In this document: piece after piece, positions 49,901 to 57,691 of the stretch | Position numbering within the stretch: the first letter of the stretch is position 1 | Layout: each line of letters starts with the position of its first letter | Notes under the pieces: model-generated | Database searches by the model: none | What the model was told of the DNA's origin: nothing | The model's input: the letters and a program-made list of their open reading frames with translations, nothing else | Made by a program: the position numbers and the translations under genes | Assembly (NCBI GenBank): GCA_964449675.1 | Contig: CAYVAR010000003.1 | Coordinates: 1 to 58,278 of the forward strand | Source of the DNA: CAYVAR01 sp964449675 | GTDB taxonomy: Bacteria; Patescibacteriota; Microgenomatia; UBA10105; UBA927 | Reading direction: 5' to 3' | DNA: 58,278 nt

Positions 49901-50131
49901 AACAAAAAACAGATTGACTTTGCCGTAGTTATCCCGGAGCATTATACGGACCGCGGCGCGACCGAGTTTCGAAAATCCGTAACTGACGGATATCTTATAC
50001 GAAGAAAAGCAATAGATATGGGAATACCTGTATGTACCAATGCACCATCAGCAACACTTTTTGTCGAGGCAATACGCCGCTATAGCCTTGACGATATTGC
50101 CATAAAATCGTGGAATGAATATGTCTCGTAA
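46931..50131 (+). CDS. carB: Carbamoyl-phosphate synthase large subunit
   Basis: This 1066-residue protein has two homologous ATP-grasp halves (LLGSGALKIGEAGEFDYSGTQAIKAL and VIVLGCGPYAVGTSVEFDWCAVSAV). The oligomerisation segment between them has GFSDKQIADIRGMSPSAVRKRR. The C-terminal MGS-like allosteric domain (YMIYSTAGTHLFLKEN) is present, so feedback control by nucleotides is possible. It makes carbamoyl phosphate for PyrB and for arginine synthesis, but no arg genes are in the window. Confidence 0.97.
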   Translation: MNTILLLGSGALKIGEAGEFDYSGTQAIKALKEEGKRVVLVNPNVATIQTSEGLADQIYFLPVNAYFVEKVIEKEKPSGILLSFGGQTALNCGIELYRTGALIRKNVAILGTPMEAILATEDRKLFSLRLRAIGVPTAKGKTVGSVDEGVRYARLLGFPVMMRLGFALAGSGSGVAKNEKDLIDLLTKAFATGDQLIIEEDLTGWKEVEYEVVRDKDDNCITVCNMENMDPVGIHTGESIVVAPSQTLNNSQYYSLRQTSIDVTCALGIVGECNIQFAIHPDTNETRVIEVNARLSRSSALASKATGYPLAYIAAKLALGKTLPELKNLITQKTSAFFEPALDYVVVKIPRWDLDKYTHVDAGIGSEMKSVGEVMSIARTFPEAIQKGSRMLGDGYEGVIDKGYGQLSRSKILAKLKKPDSMRLFTILSALRSGISLSQIKRLTHIDRWFLEQFADIVSVYRRLDTTARLTRQLLSTAKQYGFSDKQIADIRGMSPSAVRKRRLSLGVRPVTKHIDTLAAEFPAYTNYLYMTYNGTKNDHSPKSKEKKVIVLGCGPYAVGTSVEFDWCAVSAVAAIRDKGIKTVLINCNPETVSTDFDTADYLYFEELTLERVLDIYEGEVSPFLLAVGGQIANNLAPKLSKLDIPILGTKPENIFRAEHRESFSKLLDRLNIHQPIWKKVFSIAQSRTSARTIGFPIILRPSFVLSGKSMSVVDSEESLTTYLKQYKMSLREYPLVMSKFLKDVTECDVDAVARNGKIVLSAISEHVEHGGVHSGDSTMMLPPVTISEVTKGEIHRVAGRIARALEISGPFNIQLLIADDTPYVIECNIRASRSFPFVSKVLHSNFIAHATNIMLGQTVRIKQDNVATYQAVKVPQFSFLKLKGADPVLRVEMSSTGEVCAIGRDVFESYLTAILATGQKYPLQKAVFLSLGGGRGKLQFLKGATFLSKSGYMIYSTAGTHLFLKENSIASTRVGKMYEGTHPNVFDLLNKKQIDFAVVIPEHYTDRGATEFRKSVTDGYLIRRKAIDMGIPVCTNAPSATLFVEAIRRYSLDDIAIKSWNEYVS

Positions 50132-51065
50132 TCCTTTTTATCTTCAAGACATTCTAAGCGCTGACCAGTTTATCAAAAGTGAGCTTCTTCTCGTTGTCAG
50201 AACCGCTGACCGGATGAAAAAGCTCGTAGAGACAAAAGGCGGAGAGGAAACCCTCAAAGGTAAGATCATGACGGCGCTTTTTTACGAGCCGTCAAGCCGA
50301 ACCTTCGGATCGTTTATCGCCGCGATGCAACGCTTGGGTGGTGGCGTCATACCCATCCAGGGAGTCCAATATTCTTCTGTTTCGAAAGGAGAAACGCTAG
50401 CCGATACCGTGCGCACGTTTGGCAGTTATTCTGACATTGTCGTTTTGCGTCACCCAGAGGTGGGGTCGGCGAAGATCGCTGCGGAATTTTGCGATAAACC
50501 CGTCATCAATGCCGGTGACGGCGTAGGAGAGCACCCTACCCAGGCGCTTCTGGATTTTTATACGATTACCCGTCATTTTCAAGATATTTCCGGCTTAACG
50601 GTTACTATGGTAGGGGACCTTCTCAACGGCCGCACGATTCACTCACTCTCTAAATTACTGTCTTTGTATCGACCGTTGACGTTAAACCTCGTATCGCCGG
50701 AAATCCTGCGTTTGCCACAAGAGCTTTTGCGTATACTAAAAGATCGTAAGATGCGTGTGCACGAAACGGAAAACCTTGGTGACGTGATCGGAGATTCGGA
50801 CGTACTGTATGTCACGCGTGTACAAAAAGAACGTTTTACGGACTTAACCTCATATGAACGGCTCAAGCACCAGTATATCGTAACGCCCACACTCCTCCGT
50901 AAAGCAAAAAAAACGGCAATCATCCTGCATCCCCTGCCGCGCGTCGGAGAAATCACTATGGACGTAGATTTAGATCCGCGCGCCCTCTACATACGCGAAC
51001 AGATGGTCAACGGTATGTATATCCGCATGGCGCTTCTGTCTCTCATATTAACTAAAAGAGCATAA
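50115..51065 (+). CDS. pyrB: Aspartate carbamoyltransferase, catalytic chain
   Basis: In this 316-residue protein the carbamoyl-phosphate loop reads YEPSSRTFGSF (usually STRTR), HPTQALLDFYTI is present, and HPLPRVGEI binds aspartate. It condenses carbamoyl phosphate with aspartate. No pyrI regulatory chain is seen, so a plain catalytic trimer is likely. It starts 17 bases inside carB; ATG 50115 or 50121 may be used. Confidence 0.95.
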   Translation: MNMSRNPFYLQDILSADQFIKSELLLVVRTADRMKKLVETKGGEETLKGKIMTALFYEPSSRTFGSFIAAMQRLGGGVIPIQGVQYSSVSKGETLADTVRTFGSYSDIVVLRHPEVGSAKIAAEFCDKPVINAGDGVGEHPTQALLDFYTITRHFQDISGLTVTMVGDLLNGRTIHSLSKLLSLYRPLTLNLVSPEILRLPQELLRILKDRKMRVHETENLGDVIGDSDVLYVTRVQKERFTDLTSYERLKHQYIVTPTLLRKAKKTAIILHPLPRVGEITMDVDLDPRALYIREQMVNGMYIRMALLSLILTKRA

Positions 51066-51099
51066 ATGAATAGTAATTGATGCAAAGCGGGAAGTAGTT

Positions 51100-51867
51100 A
51101 TGACCAAAAACTCTACGAAAAAACCTGTTGAAAAACAATCACTTATTAAAAGGATGTGTATTCCATTTGATGGCGATACTTTGAAGATTGAATATGATTC
51201 ACGTGTCTATGCTCCGACCAGCCACAGTTCTCTTTTGGGTATTTATAATTTTTCCATTCATATTGATGATAGGCTTGGGGCTGTCGTTGGCACGGGAACA
51301 GGCATTGACGCAATCGCAATGGTTAAGAAGGGTATGCCCAGGGTTATTGCTACAGACATAGATGCACATGCTTTAGAAATTGCCCGACGAAACGCGCACT
51401 TCAATCACGTTTCTGAAAAGATTATATTTAAACAAGGAGACATGTTTGATCCACTGGCTACGTTTATCCCAGAAGGACAGCGCTTTGACGTGATCTTGTC
51501 CAACCCTCCGTGTCTTCCTGTACCAGAAAGCCTGTCAGATGATTATCCGGTAAGTCTCGACGGTGGCCCGGACGGAACGAAGTATCTCGCTTTTGTCATT
51601 GAACAGGCAAGGACGTATCTCAATAAACCCAAGGGACGATTGTATATTAATTTTGGATCTACCTCAAACCCCAAAAAATTATTTTCAATCCTTGATACGT
51701 ATTATTTCTGGAAAGAAACCTGCCGCATTACGATTCCCTTTTCTGAACAGTTTCTCCTTTTGTGGGATTATCTGGGAGAGTTACGCGGGCAAGGGAAGGC
51801 AGAGTTTTGGGAGGAACATGGAGTGCCCATGCGTTGGTACGCTACCGCAGAAGCGAGGCCAAAGTGA
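51100..51867 (+). CDS. HemK/PrmC-like class I methyltransferase
   Basis: In this 255-residue protein motif I is AVVGTGTGIDAIAMVKKG, the acidic motif II ATDIDAHALEIARRNA, and the catalytic motif SNPPCLP has the N-P-P of amino-group (Gln, Asn or adenine N6) methylases. The SLDGGPDGTKYLAFVIEQA segment is PrmC-like. The N-terminal release-factor-binding domain of PrmC is absent, so the target is unclear. It sits inside the pyrimidine operon, overlapping the next start (GTGA). Confidence 0.75.
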   Translation: MTKNSTKKPVEKQSLIKRMCIPFDGDTLKIEYDSRVYAPTSHSSLLGIYNFSIHIDDRLGAVVGTGTGIDAIAMVKKGMPRVIATDIDAHALEIARRNAHFNHVSEKIIFKQGDMFDPLATFIPEGQRFDVILSNPPCLPVPESLSDDYPVSLDGGPDGTKYLAFVIEQARTYLNKPKGRLYINFGSTSNPKKLFSILDTYYFWKETCRITIPFSEQFLLLWDYLGELRGQGKAEFWEEHGVPMRWYATAEARPK

Positions 51868-53528
51868 AATACCAAACAGTTAAAACGGATGTTCTTGTTA
51901 TCGGTGCAGGGGGAGCGGGTTTGCGGGCGGCGATAGAGGCAAAGTCGCTTGGGGTAAACGTTCTGCTTTTGGGAAAAGAAGTATTAGGATGTGCCCATAC
52001 CGGCATGGCGATGGGTGGCATGAACTGCGCGCTTGTTTCTCCAGCGACACCAGCTTACCACGGAGAAATCACCAACGAAGGCGGCTATTTCATCAATAAT
52101 AGAAAGATGGTGAAGGCATTTGTTGATGAAATGCCAGGGCGCATACATGATTTGGAAAACTATGGCGTCCTATTTGATCGCACCGAAGACGGTAATTTCT
52201 ATGTATGGGCAGGACCGAAGCAAAAATATCCACTTAACGTCTGCGTGGGTGATTACACGGGAAGAGAGATGATGCAAGGGCTGGTTGATCAGGTGAGAAA
52301 ACTTCATATTTCGTATAGCGATGAGTTTTTTATCTCAAGACTCCTCGCCCAAAGCGGCCGTGTGGTTGGTGCTGTCGGATACAATTTGAAATCAGGACAT
52401 CTTACTGCTTTTTCTGCCAAAGCGGTAATTTTAGCAACCGGTGGGGCGGGTCGGATGTATCAAGTGACGACCAACGCTGCTTCTAACACCGGTGATGGGT
52501 ACGCGATGGCTTTGGATGTTGGCTGTGATCTCGTGGACATGGAAATGGTTCAGTTCCACCCAACCGGTATGGCATTCCCTGCGTCAAGTAGAGGGGTACT
52601 CGTGACGGAAAAAGTCCGCGCGCACGGAGGCATTCTTCGTAATGCCAAGGGAGAACGGTTCATGAGTAAGTACTTCCCCAAAGAAATGGAACTTGCCAAG
52701 CGCGATGAAGTCAGCCGGTCCATCTATCAGGAAGTGGCAGCAGGAAACGGAACCGCTCATCAGGCGGTATACCTCCATGTCGACCATTGGACCAAAGACA
52801 AGATCCTCGAGCAGATTCCGGATGTGTACGAGCAGTACCATGCGGTGGGAGTAGATATCTCCAAGGTGCCGATGGAGGTGTATCCGTCGATGCATCATAT
52901 GATGGGAGGGATTAAGGTGAACGAATGGGGGGAAAGTAGCGTTATAGGTCTTTATGCTGCCGGTGAAGTGACGGGAGGAGTGCATGGGGCCAATCGTTTA
53001 GGAGGAAACTCTATCGCTGAAGGACAGGTATTCGGAAGACGGGCGGCTCTTCGCTCTACCCGATATGTTGGAAAAATTAAGCACACCCGCCTGCCGACTG
53101 CGCAAATAGAAAAGGAGCGGGAGAGTATACGCAGTTTCCTTGACAGGAAAACGGGGATTACTCCGTATGAGATTGAGAGCGAGCTTAAAAAAGTCATGTG
53201 GGAAGACGTAGGGATATTTCGCGATGAAGCAAGCCTCACCCAGGCGCATAGGCGGGTGGCATGGTTGAAAAAAGAAGCAACTCGTATGAGAACTCGTCAT
53301 AAAGATAGAGAGCGAAACAGGGATTTACAAGATTGCCTGGAAGTTAACAATATGATCAAAACCGCTCAAGTAGTGATTGAAGCGGCGATAATGCGAAAAG
53401 AAAGCCGGGGCGCCCACAGTAGAACCGATTACCCTGACACCAAAAAACAATGGGAAAAAAACATTGTCGTTTCTCAAAAATCCAGTAATCTTGAGATCCG
53501 TACTATTGATACGGTCAAACTCAAATAG
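51864..53528 (+). CDS. Fumarate reductase/succinate dehydrogenase-like flavoprotein subunit
   Basis: This 554-residue protein starts at GTG 51864, overlapping the methylase stop; the longer frame from 51762 translates methylase DNA. The FAD dinucleotide motif is VLVIGAGGAGLRAAIEAK. H45 in CAHTGMAMGGM aligns with the His that binds FAD covalently in FrdA/SdhA. Active-site parts are present: VQFHPTGM, TEKVRAHGG, MHHMMGGIKV and HGANRLGGNSIAEGQVFGRRAA. It interconverts fumarate and succinate. The iron-sulfur partner follows after 2 bases. There are no membrane anchor genes, so the enzyme is probably soluble. L-aspartate oxidase is a relative, but the iron-sulfur partner argues against it. Confidence 0.88.
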   Translation: MKYQTVKTDVLVIGAGGAGLRAAIEAKSLGVNVLLLGKEVLGCAHTGMAMGGMNCALVSPATPAYHGEITNEGGYFINNRKMVKAFVDEMPGRIHDLENYGVLFDRTEDGNFYVWAGPKQKYPLNVCVGDYTGREMMQGLVDQVRKLHISYSDEFFISRLLAQSGRVVGAVGYNLKSGHLTAFSAKAVILATGGAGRMYQVTTNAASNTGDGYAMALDVGCDLVDMEMVQFHPTGMAFPASSRGVLVTEKVRAHGGILRNAKGERFMSKYFPKEMELAKRDEVSRSIYQEVAAGNGTAHQAVYLHVDHWTKDKILEQIPDVYEQYHAVGVDISKVPMEVYPSMHHMMGGIKVNEWGESSVIGLYAAGEVTGGVHGANRLGGNSIAEGQVFGRRAALRSTRYVGKIKHTRLPTAQIEKERESIRSFLDRKTGITPYEIESELKKVMWEDVGIFRDEASLTQAHRRVAWLKKEATRMRTRHKDRERNRDLQDCLEVNNMIKTAQVVIEAAIMRKESRGAHSRTDYPDTKKQWEKNIVVSQKSSNLEIRTIDTVKLK

Positions 53529-53530
53529 CC

Positions 53531-54193
53531 ATGAATATACAGGTTCGTATATCGCGAACGAAAGGCAGGAGGCAAATATATCAGACCTATCGTATCTCCT
53601 ACGAAAAAGGGATGACGGTACTCGACGGCCTCATGTTCGTTCATAGGACGCTTGATCCGACCCTTGCCTTTCGCTGGGAATGCAGGCAGGGAATCTGTGG
53701 GACGTGTGGCGTCATGCTTAATGGAACGCCTGTCCTATCGTGCATGACTCAAATTGACAAACGACGCAGCAATGTGATTGCCCCGCTTGCCAATTTTCCG
53801 GTTGAAAAAGATCTCATCGTCAATTTGGCGCCAATTCTTACGCGATATGGGAAAGTCAAGCCGTATCTGGATAAAATCCATATGGTTATGTTGACCAAGA
53901 CAGAGGCAAACAAGTCCAAGCCATTTCGCAAATGCATTGAGTGCGGCTGCTGCATCGCTGGTTCGCCAACAGTTGCTAAAAACCCGTCAATCCATTTAGA
54001 TCCCATGGCGCTTGTGAAAATCGCTCGGTATGTGACCGATCCGCGTGATGGTGTCAATCGGAAAGCGCTTCTTGGTAGCGATGAAATTACCAGATACTCT
54101 TCAAAAGAACTTCGCCGACTAGAGGCGTTGTGTCCGAGAGGTGTTCCCATAGAAAAAGCTGTAGAGATTTTGCGTGCAAAACGCTATGTATAA
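53531..54193 (+). CDS. Fumarate reductase/succinate dehydrogenase-like iron-sulfur subunit lacking the [3Fe-4S] site
   Basis: In this 220-residue protein the N-terminal plant-ferredoxin-type domain keeps C51, C56, C59 and C71 for [2Fe-2S]. In the C-terminal domain C135, C138 and C141 (CIECGCC) and C201 (ALCPRG) keep the [4Fe-4S] set. Relative to E. coli FrdB, the three [3Fe-4S] ligands C158, C204 and C210 correspond to S145, S191 and L197, so that cluster cannot form. In quinone-linked enzymes the [3Fe-4S] cluster faces the quinone site; its loss fits the missing membrane anchor and suggests a soluble electron partner. It overlaps pyrC by 8 bases. Confidence 0.88.
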   Translation: MNIQVRISRTKGRRQIYQTYRISYEKGMTVLDGLMFVHRTLDPTLAFRWECRQGICGTCGVMLNGTPVLSCMTQIDKRRSNVIAPLANFPVEKDLIVNLAPILTRYGKVKPYLDKIHMVMLTKTEANKSKPFRKCIECGCCIAGSPTVAKNPSIHLDPMALVKIARYVTDPRDGVNRKALLGSDEITRYSSKELRRLEALCPRGVPIEKAVEILRAKRYV

Positions 54194-55550
54194 CGGTATT
54201 ACTAATGCGCGCATTGTAACGCCGCAAGGCATCAAGCGCGGATCTATCATATTTAGTCCGGACGGGACAATAGATAAAATCATTAATCAAAATATGCCTG
54301 TATCAAAAGGTCAGTATTATGATGCTCATGACGGCTACGTACTTCCCGGTCTTATAGAAACACACGGTCACTTTCGTGAACCAGGGCTTGAACATAAGGA
54401 AACCATACGAGATGGTTCTCGTGCGGCACTCGCCGGAGGGTTTACCACGGTGTTTGACATGCCCAATACCAAGCCACCGACGACGACGGTCAAGCTCCTT
54501 CATGAGCAGATTGATCGGTACAAAAAACATTCATACTGTGATTTTGCAATAAATTTTGGTACCTCTGTTGATCACATCGAAGAACTTGAAAAGGTAGATC
54601 CAGCAGAAATTACTGGGGTGAAGGTCTTTACCGCCGGACATCAGACGACGCCGACAACAATCCCTACATTATCTAATCAAGCGCGCATTTGGGAAATCGC
54701 TGCACGACGCGGATTTCCGGTGCTTGTGCATGCGGAAAATCAAGATCTGGTAACGGCGCGAGAAGCCGCATATCAAAAGTCCGGTCGACATGACATGCTT
54801 GCGTATTCTCAAGCACGTAATGAACTGGTTGTCGAGATGGCAGCGTGGGAAGCAGTGATATTAGCAAAGTACTATAAAACAAAGCTCTGGATTCTTCATG
54901 CGTCAACCAGAGGCGAATTTGATGGGATTGAATACGCAAAAGCTCATGGCATACAAGCTGGTGGTGAAGTAACCGGATATCAACTCTTTTTTACTACGAA
55001 GGATTATAAAAAATTTGGAACACTTCTGAAAGTGAGTCCTGCGCTTCGATCACCAGCGGTCAATCGTGTACTTTGGCAGATGGTACGTTCGGGAGTCGTT
55101 GACGGAATTTGCTCTGAGCATACACCCCATGCGCTGTCAGAAAAACAGGGTGATATCTGGAAAGCAGCTAGCGGCATGCCCAATATCCAGGAAACCGTAC
55201 CGGCATTTATTACCGGATGGATACGAGAATTTGGAAAGCCTACACTTGAGGAAGGTCTTGTGTGTCTGGCGCGATGTGCTTCGACCAATGTGGCTAATTT
55301 TTTTGGATACCAGCAAAAATCCGGTATACGAAAAGGAAATGACGCAGACCTTATGATCATAGACGTTGATAAGAAATGGAAAGTAAAAAAAGGAGACTTA
55401 TTTACCAAACTTCGCTGGTCGGTCTACGAAGGCATGGAGCTCATCGGAAGACCGGTCGCGACGTTTTTGCGGGGATCCTTAGTGTATCAACAGGGAATTA
55501 TTGTTGAGCCAAAACATGGGCAGTGGATAAAAAAAGGAGGAAGCGCATGA
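54186..55550 (+). CDS. pyrC: Dihydroorotase (class I amidohydrolase)
   Basis: In this 454-residue protein of the amidohydrolase fold the HxH pair is in ETHGHFREPG, GGFTTVFDMPNTKPPTT follows, the possible carboxylated Lys is in GVKVFTAGH, and metal His are in VLVHAEN and WILHAST. The catalytic Asp of the usual TDHAPH motif is Glu here (SEHTPH). The position between pyrB and pyrF supports dihydroorotase; allantoinase or dihydropyrimidinase is the alternative by sequence. ATG 54186 is chosen over GTG 54174. It overlaps the lyase start (ATGA). Confidence 0.85.
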   Translation: MYNGITNARIVTPQGIKRGSIIFSPDGTIDKIINQNMPVSKGQYYDAHDGYVLPGLIETHGHFREPGLEHKETIRDGSRAALAGGFTTVFDMPNTKPPTTTVKLLHEQIDRYKKHSYCDFAINFGTSVDHIEELEKVDPAEITGVKVFTAGHQTTPTTIPTLSNQARIWEIAARRGFPVLVHAENQDLVTAREAAYQKSGRHDMLAYSQARNELVVEMAAWEAVILAKYYKTKLWILHASTRGEFDGIEYAKAHGIQAGGEVTGYQLFFTTKDYKKFGTLLKVSPALRSPAVNRVLWQMVRSGVVDGICSEHTPHALSEKQGDIWKAASGMPNIQETVPAFITGWIREFGKPTLEEGLVCLARCASTNVANFFGYQQKSGIRKGNDADLMIIDVDKKWKVKKGDLFTKLRWSVYEGMELIGRPVATFLRGSLVYQQGIIVEPKHGQWIKKGGSA

Positions 55551-56860
55551 GTAAATCATATGCAGGGCAACAGACCTTTAGTGCAGTAAAAAATTTTCCC
55601 TTTTCTATACACAAAGCGCGTATTGAGCTTGTTTACGCAATATCTGAAATAAAACGAGCAGCAGCCGTGGTTCACGGACGTATCGGTGAACTTGATAAGG
55701 ATATTGCTCATGCCATTGTTTCATCGTGCGATGAGGTACTTCGTGGTAAACATGATGACCAATTTGTCACTCCGGCCCTACAGGGAGGGGCCGGAACGTC
55801 GATGAACATGAACGTCAATGAAGTTATAGCCAATCGGGCAACGGAAATCCTTCGCTCTTCTGGCAACAATCTCAGCGTCCATCCCAACGATCATGTCAAC
55901 CGGTCACAATCGACCAACGACGTCAATCCTACTGCGCTTAAACTTGTCTGTCGCACGCTCGGGCAGGAGCTTTTGAGAAGTATTGATGCGGTCGTAAAAG
56001 AATTTTATACACTCGAAAAACGCTATAGTAAAGTGCCAAAACTTGCTCGTACGCATTTGCAGGATGCCATACCTATAACATACGGCGATGAGTTTTCCTC
56101 ATATGCAGCAATTTTTAGCCGTAACGGTGACCGAATCAATCACGCTCTTTCCTATATGAACGATTTAAGCTTAGGTGGTACGGCTGTAGGCAATGGTCTG
56201 AATGCGTCTTCTGCATATCGGGATGCCGTCTACAAAGAACTTCGCAAGAGAGTTGATAAACATATCCATCCCGCAACGAATTTCATGGCACAAACGAGCA
56301 GCCAAACGGATTTTGTGATGCTTTCTCAAGCGATTGTCGCTCTTACCCTTGACGCGTCAAAAATTGCAAGCGATATTCGACTGCTGTCAAGTGGACCAGC
56401 CGGAGGAATTGGAGAAATAAAGCTTACCGAGCTTCAGCACGGGTCATCGATCATGCCCGGCAAAGTTAATCCGGTCATTGCGGAAACCGTCAATCAGACC
56501 TATTTTCTTGTCTCGGGCAATAACCATAGCATAGAGGCGGCAGCGCACGGGGCGCAGCTTGAGCTTGCCAATATGTTTCCGATACTTGCTGATCGCCTCA
56601 TCGAATCGATGAAGCTGACCAGCGAAGTACTGACGCAATTTGCCAGGCAATGTCTCGCGACTCTTACCGTCAACCAAAAACGTGCAAAGGAAATTCTTGA
56701 AAAAACCACAGCGTACTCAACACTATTGTCCCCAATCTTGGGTTACGACAGGGTAGCTACCCTGGTTAAAGAGGCCCTTAATACAGGAAAGACGCTTCGT
56801 GAATTGGTACTTGAGAAGCATTTACTTACCGATGAGCAATATAACAATATAGTAACATAG
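55547..56860 (+). CDS. aspA: Aspartase/fumarase-family lyase, probably aspartate ammonia-lyase
   Basis: In this 437-residue protein LQGGAGTSMNMNVNEVIANRA, HPNDHVNRSQSTNDVNPT and the catalytic Ser loop GSSIMPGKVNPV define the class II fumarase/aspartase group. QGGAGTS and NDHVN-SQSTND match aspartase rather than fumarase (GSGTQS, NDDVN-SQSSND). Aspartase interconverts aspartate with fumarate plus ammonia. In this operon it may make aspartate for PyrB or fumarate for the FrdA-like enzyme. GGAGGA 8 bases before ATG 55547 sets the start. Fumarase activity cannot be excluded. Confidence 0.8.
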   Translation: MSKSYAGQQTFSAVKNFPFSIHKARIELVYAISEIKRAAAVVHGRIGELDKDIAHAIVSSCDEVLRGKHDDQFVTPALQGGAGTSMNMNVNEVIANRATEILRSSGNNLSVHPNDHVNRSQSTNDVNPTALKLVCRTLGQELLRSIDAVVKEFYTLEKRYSKVPKLARTHLQDAIPITYGDEFSSYAAIFSRNGDRINHALSYMNDLSLGGTAVGNGLNASSAYRDAVYKELRKRVDKHIHPATNFMAQTSSQTDFVMLSQAIVALTLDASKIASDIRLLSSGPAGGIGEIKLTELQHGSSIMPGKVNPVIAETVNQTYFLVSGNNHSIEAAAHGAQLELANMFPILADRLIESMKLTSEVLTQFARQCLATLTVNQKRAKEILEKTTAYSTLLSPILGYDRVATLVKEALNTGKTLRELVLEKHLLTDEQYNNIVT

Positions 56861-56864
56861 GAGT

Positions 56865-57683
56865 ATGACGTTTCAACAAAAACTTGATGCGATCGTTGTA
56901 AAAAACAACTCTCTGGTTTGTGTGGGGCTGGATAGCGACATAAAGAAGCTTCCAAAGCATGTAGAGAGCGAGAAATATCCTCAGTTTTCTTTCAATAAAG
57001 CCGTTATCGATGCGACGCATGATCTGGTTTGTGCCTATAAGCCTAATAGTGCATTTTACGAAGCCCGGGGTGTCGATGGAATACGTGAACTGAAGATGAC
57101 GTGTGATTATTTACATACGAAATATCCTAATATTCCAATCATTCTTGACGCCAAACGGGCAGACATTGGTAGTACCAATGAAGGATATGTCACCTATGCT
57201 TTTGACTATCTCGGCGTTGATGCGATCACCCTTCACCCCTATTTGGGTCGCGAAGCAATCCAACCTTTTCTTAATAGAAAAGATAAGGGTTGTATTATTC
57301 TATGCCGCACCTCAAATCCAGGCGCTGGTGAATTTCAAGATTTAACGTCTAGTGCTGAGCCGTTGTATAAAGTAGTTGCGAGGAAAGTTGTTAGTGAGTG
57401 GAACAAAAACGATAACTGTTTACTCGTTGTTGGTGCAACCTACCCTGAAGAGCTTGCCGAAGTGAGAAAGCTTGCCGAAGACATGACGTTTCTCGTTCCT
57501 GGTATTGGCGCGCAAGGAGGGGATATAGAAAAAACAGTTAAATCAGGATTAAATTCTACAAAAGCCGGAATGATTATTAATTCATCGCGCGGTATTATTT
57601 TTGCGAGCGCAGAAAAAGATTTTGAAAAAAGAGCGAGACAAGAAGCTACACTACTTAAGGATCAAATAAACCAATGTAGATAA
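56865..57683 (+). CDS. pyrF: Orotidine 5'-phosphate decarboxylase (long, type 2)
   Basis: In this 272-residue protein the catalytic Lys-Asp array is in ILDAKRADIGSTNEGY, and SLVCVGLDSD and FLVPGIGAQGGD bind the phosphate and ribose. It converts OMP to UMP. The length fits the PyrF subfamily of about 270 residues. It follows the lyase by 4 bases. Confidence 0.96.
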   Translation: MTFQQKLDAIVVKNNSLVCVGLDSDIKKLPKHVESEKYPQFSFNKAVIDATHDLVCAYKPNSAFYEARGVDGIRELKMTCDYLHTKYPNIPIILDAKRADIGSTNEGYVTYAFDYLGVDAITLHPYLGREAIQPFLNRKDKGCIILCRTSNPGAGEFQDLTSSAEPLYKVVARKVVSEWNKNDNCLLVVGATYPEELAEVRKLAEDMTFLVPGIGAQGGDIEKTVKSGLNSTKAGMIINSSRGIIFASAEKDFEKRARQEATLLKDQINQCR

Positions 57684-57691
57684 GGAGGGTT

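Noticed and set aside
51864..53528. L-aspartate oxidase (NadB) as identity of the flavoprotein
   Set aside because: An adjacent FrdB-like iron-sulfur subunit and the FrdA-style active-site segments favour the fumarate reductase family; no nadA or nadC is nearby.
55547..56860. Adenylosuccinate or argininosuccinate lyase
   Set aside because: The GGAGTS...NMNVNE and GSSIMPGKVNPV motifs are those of the fumarase/aspartase group.
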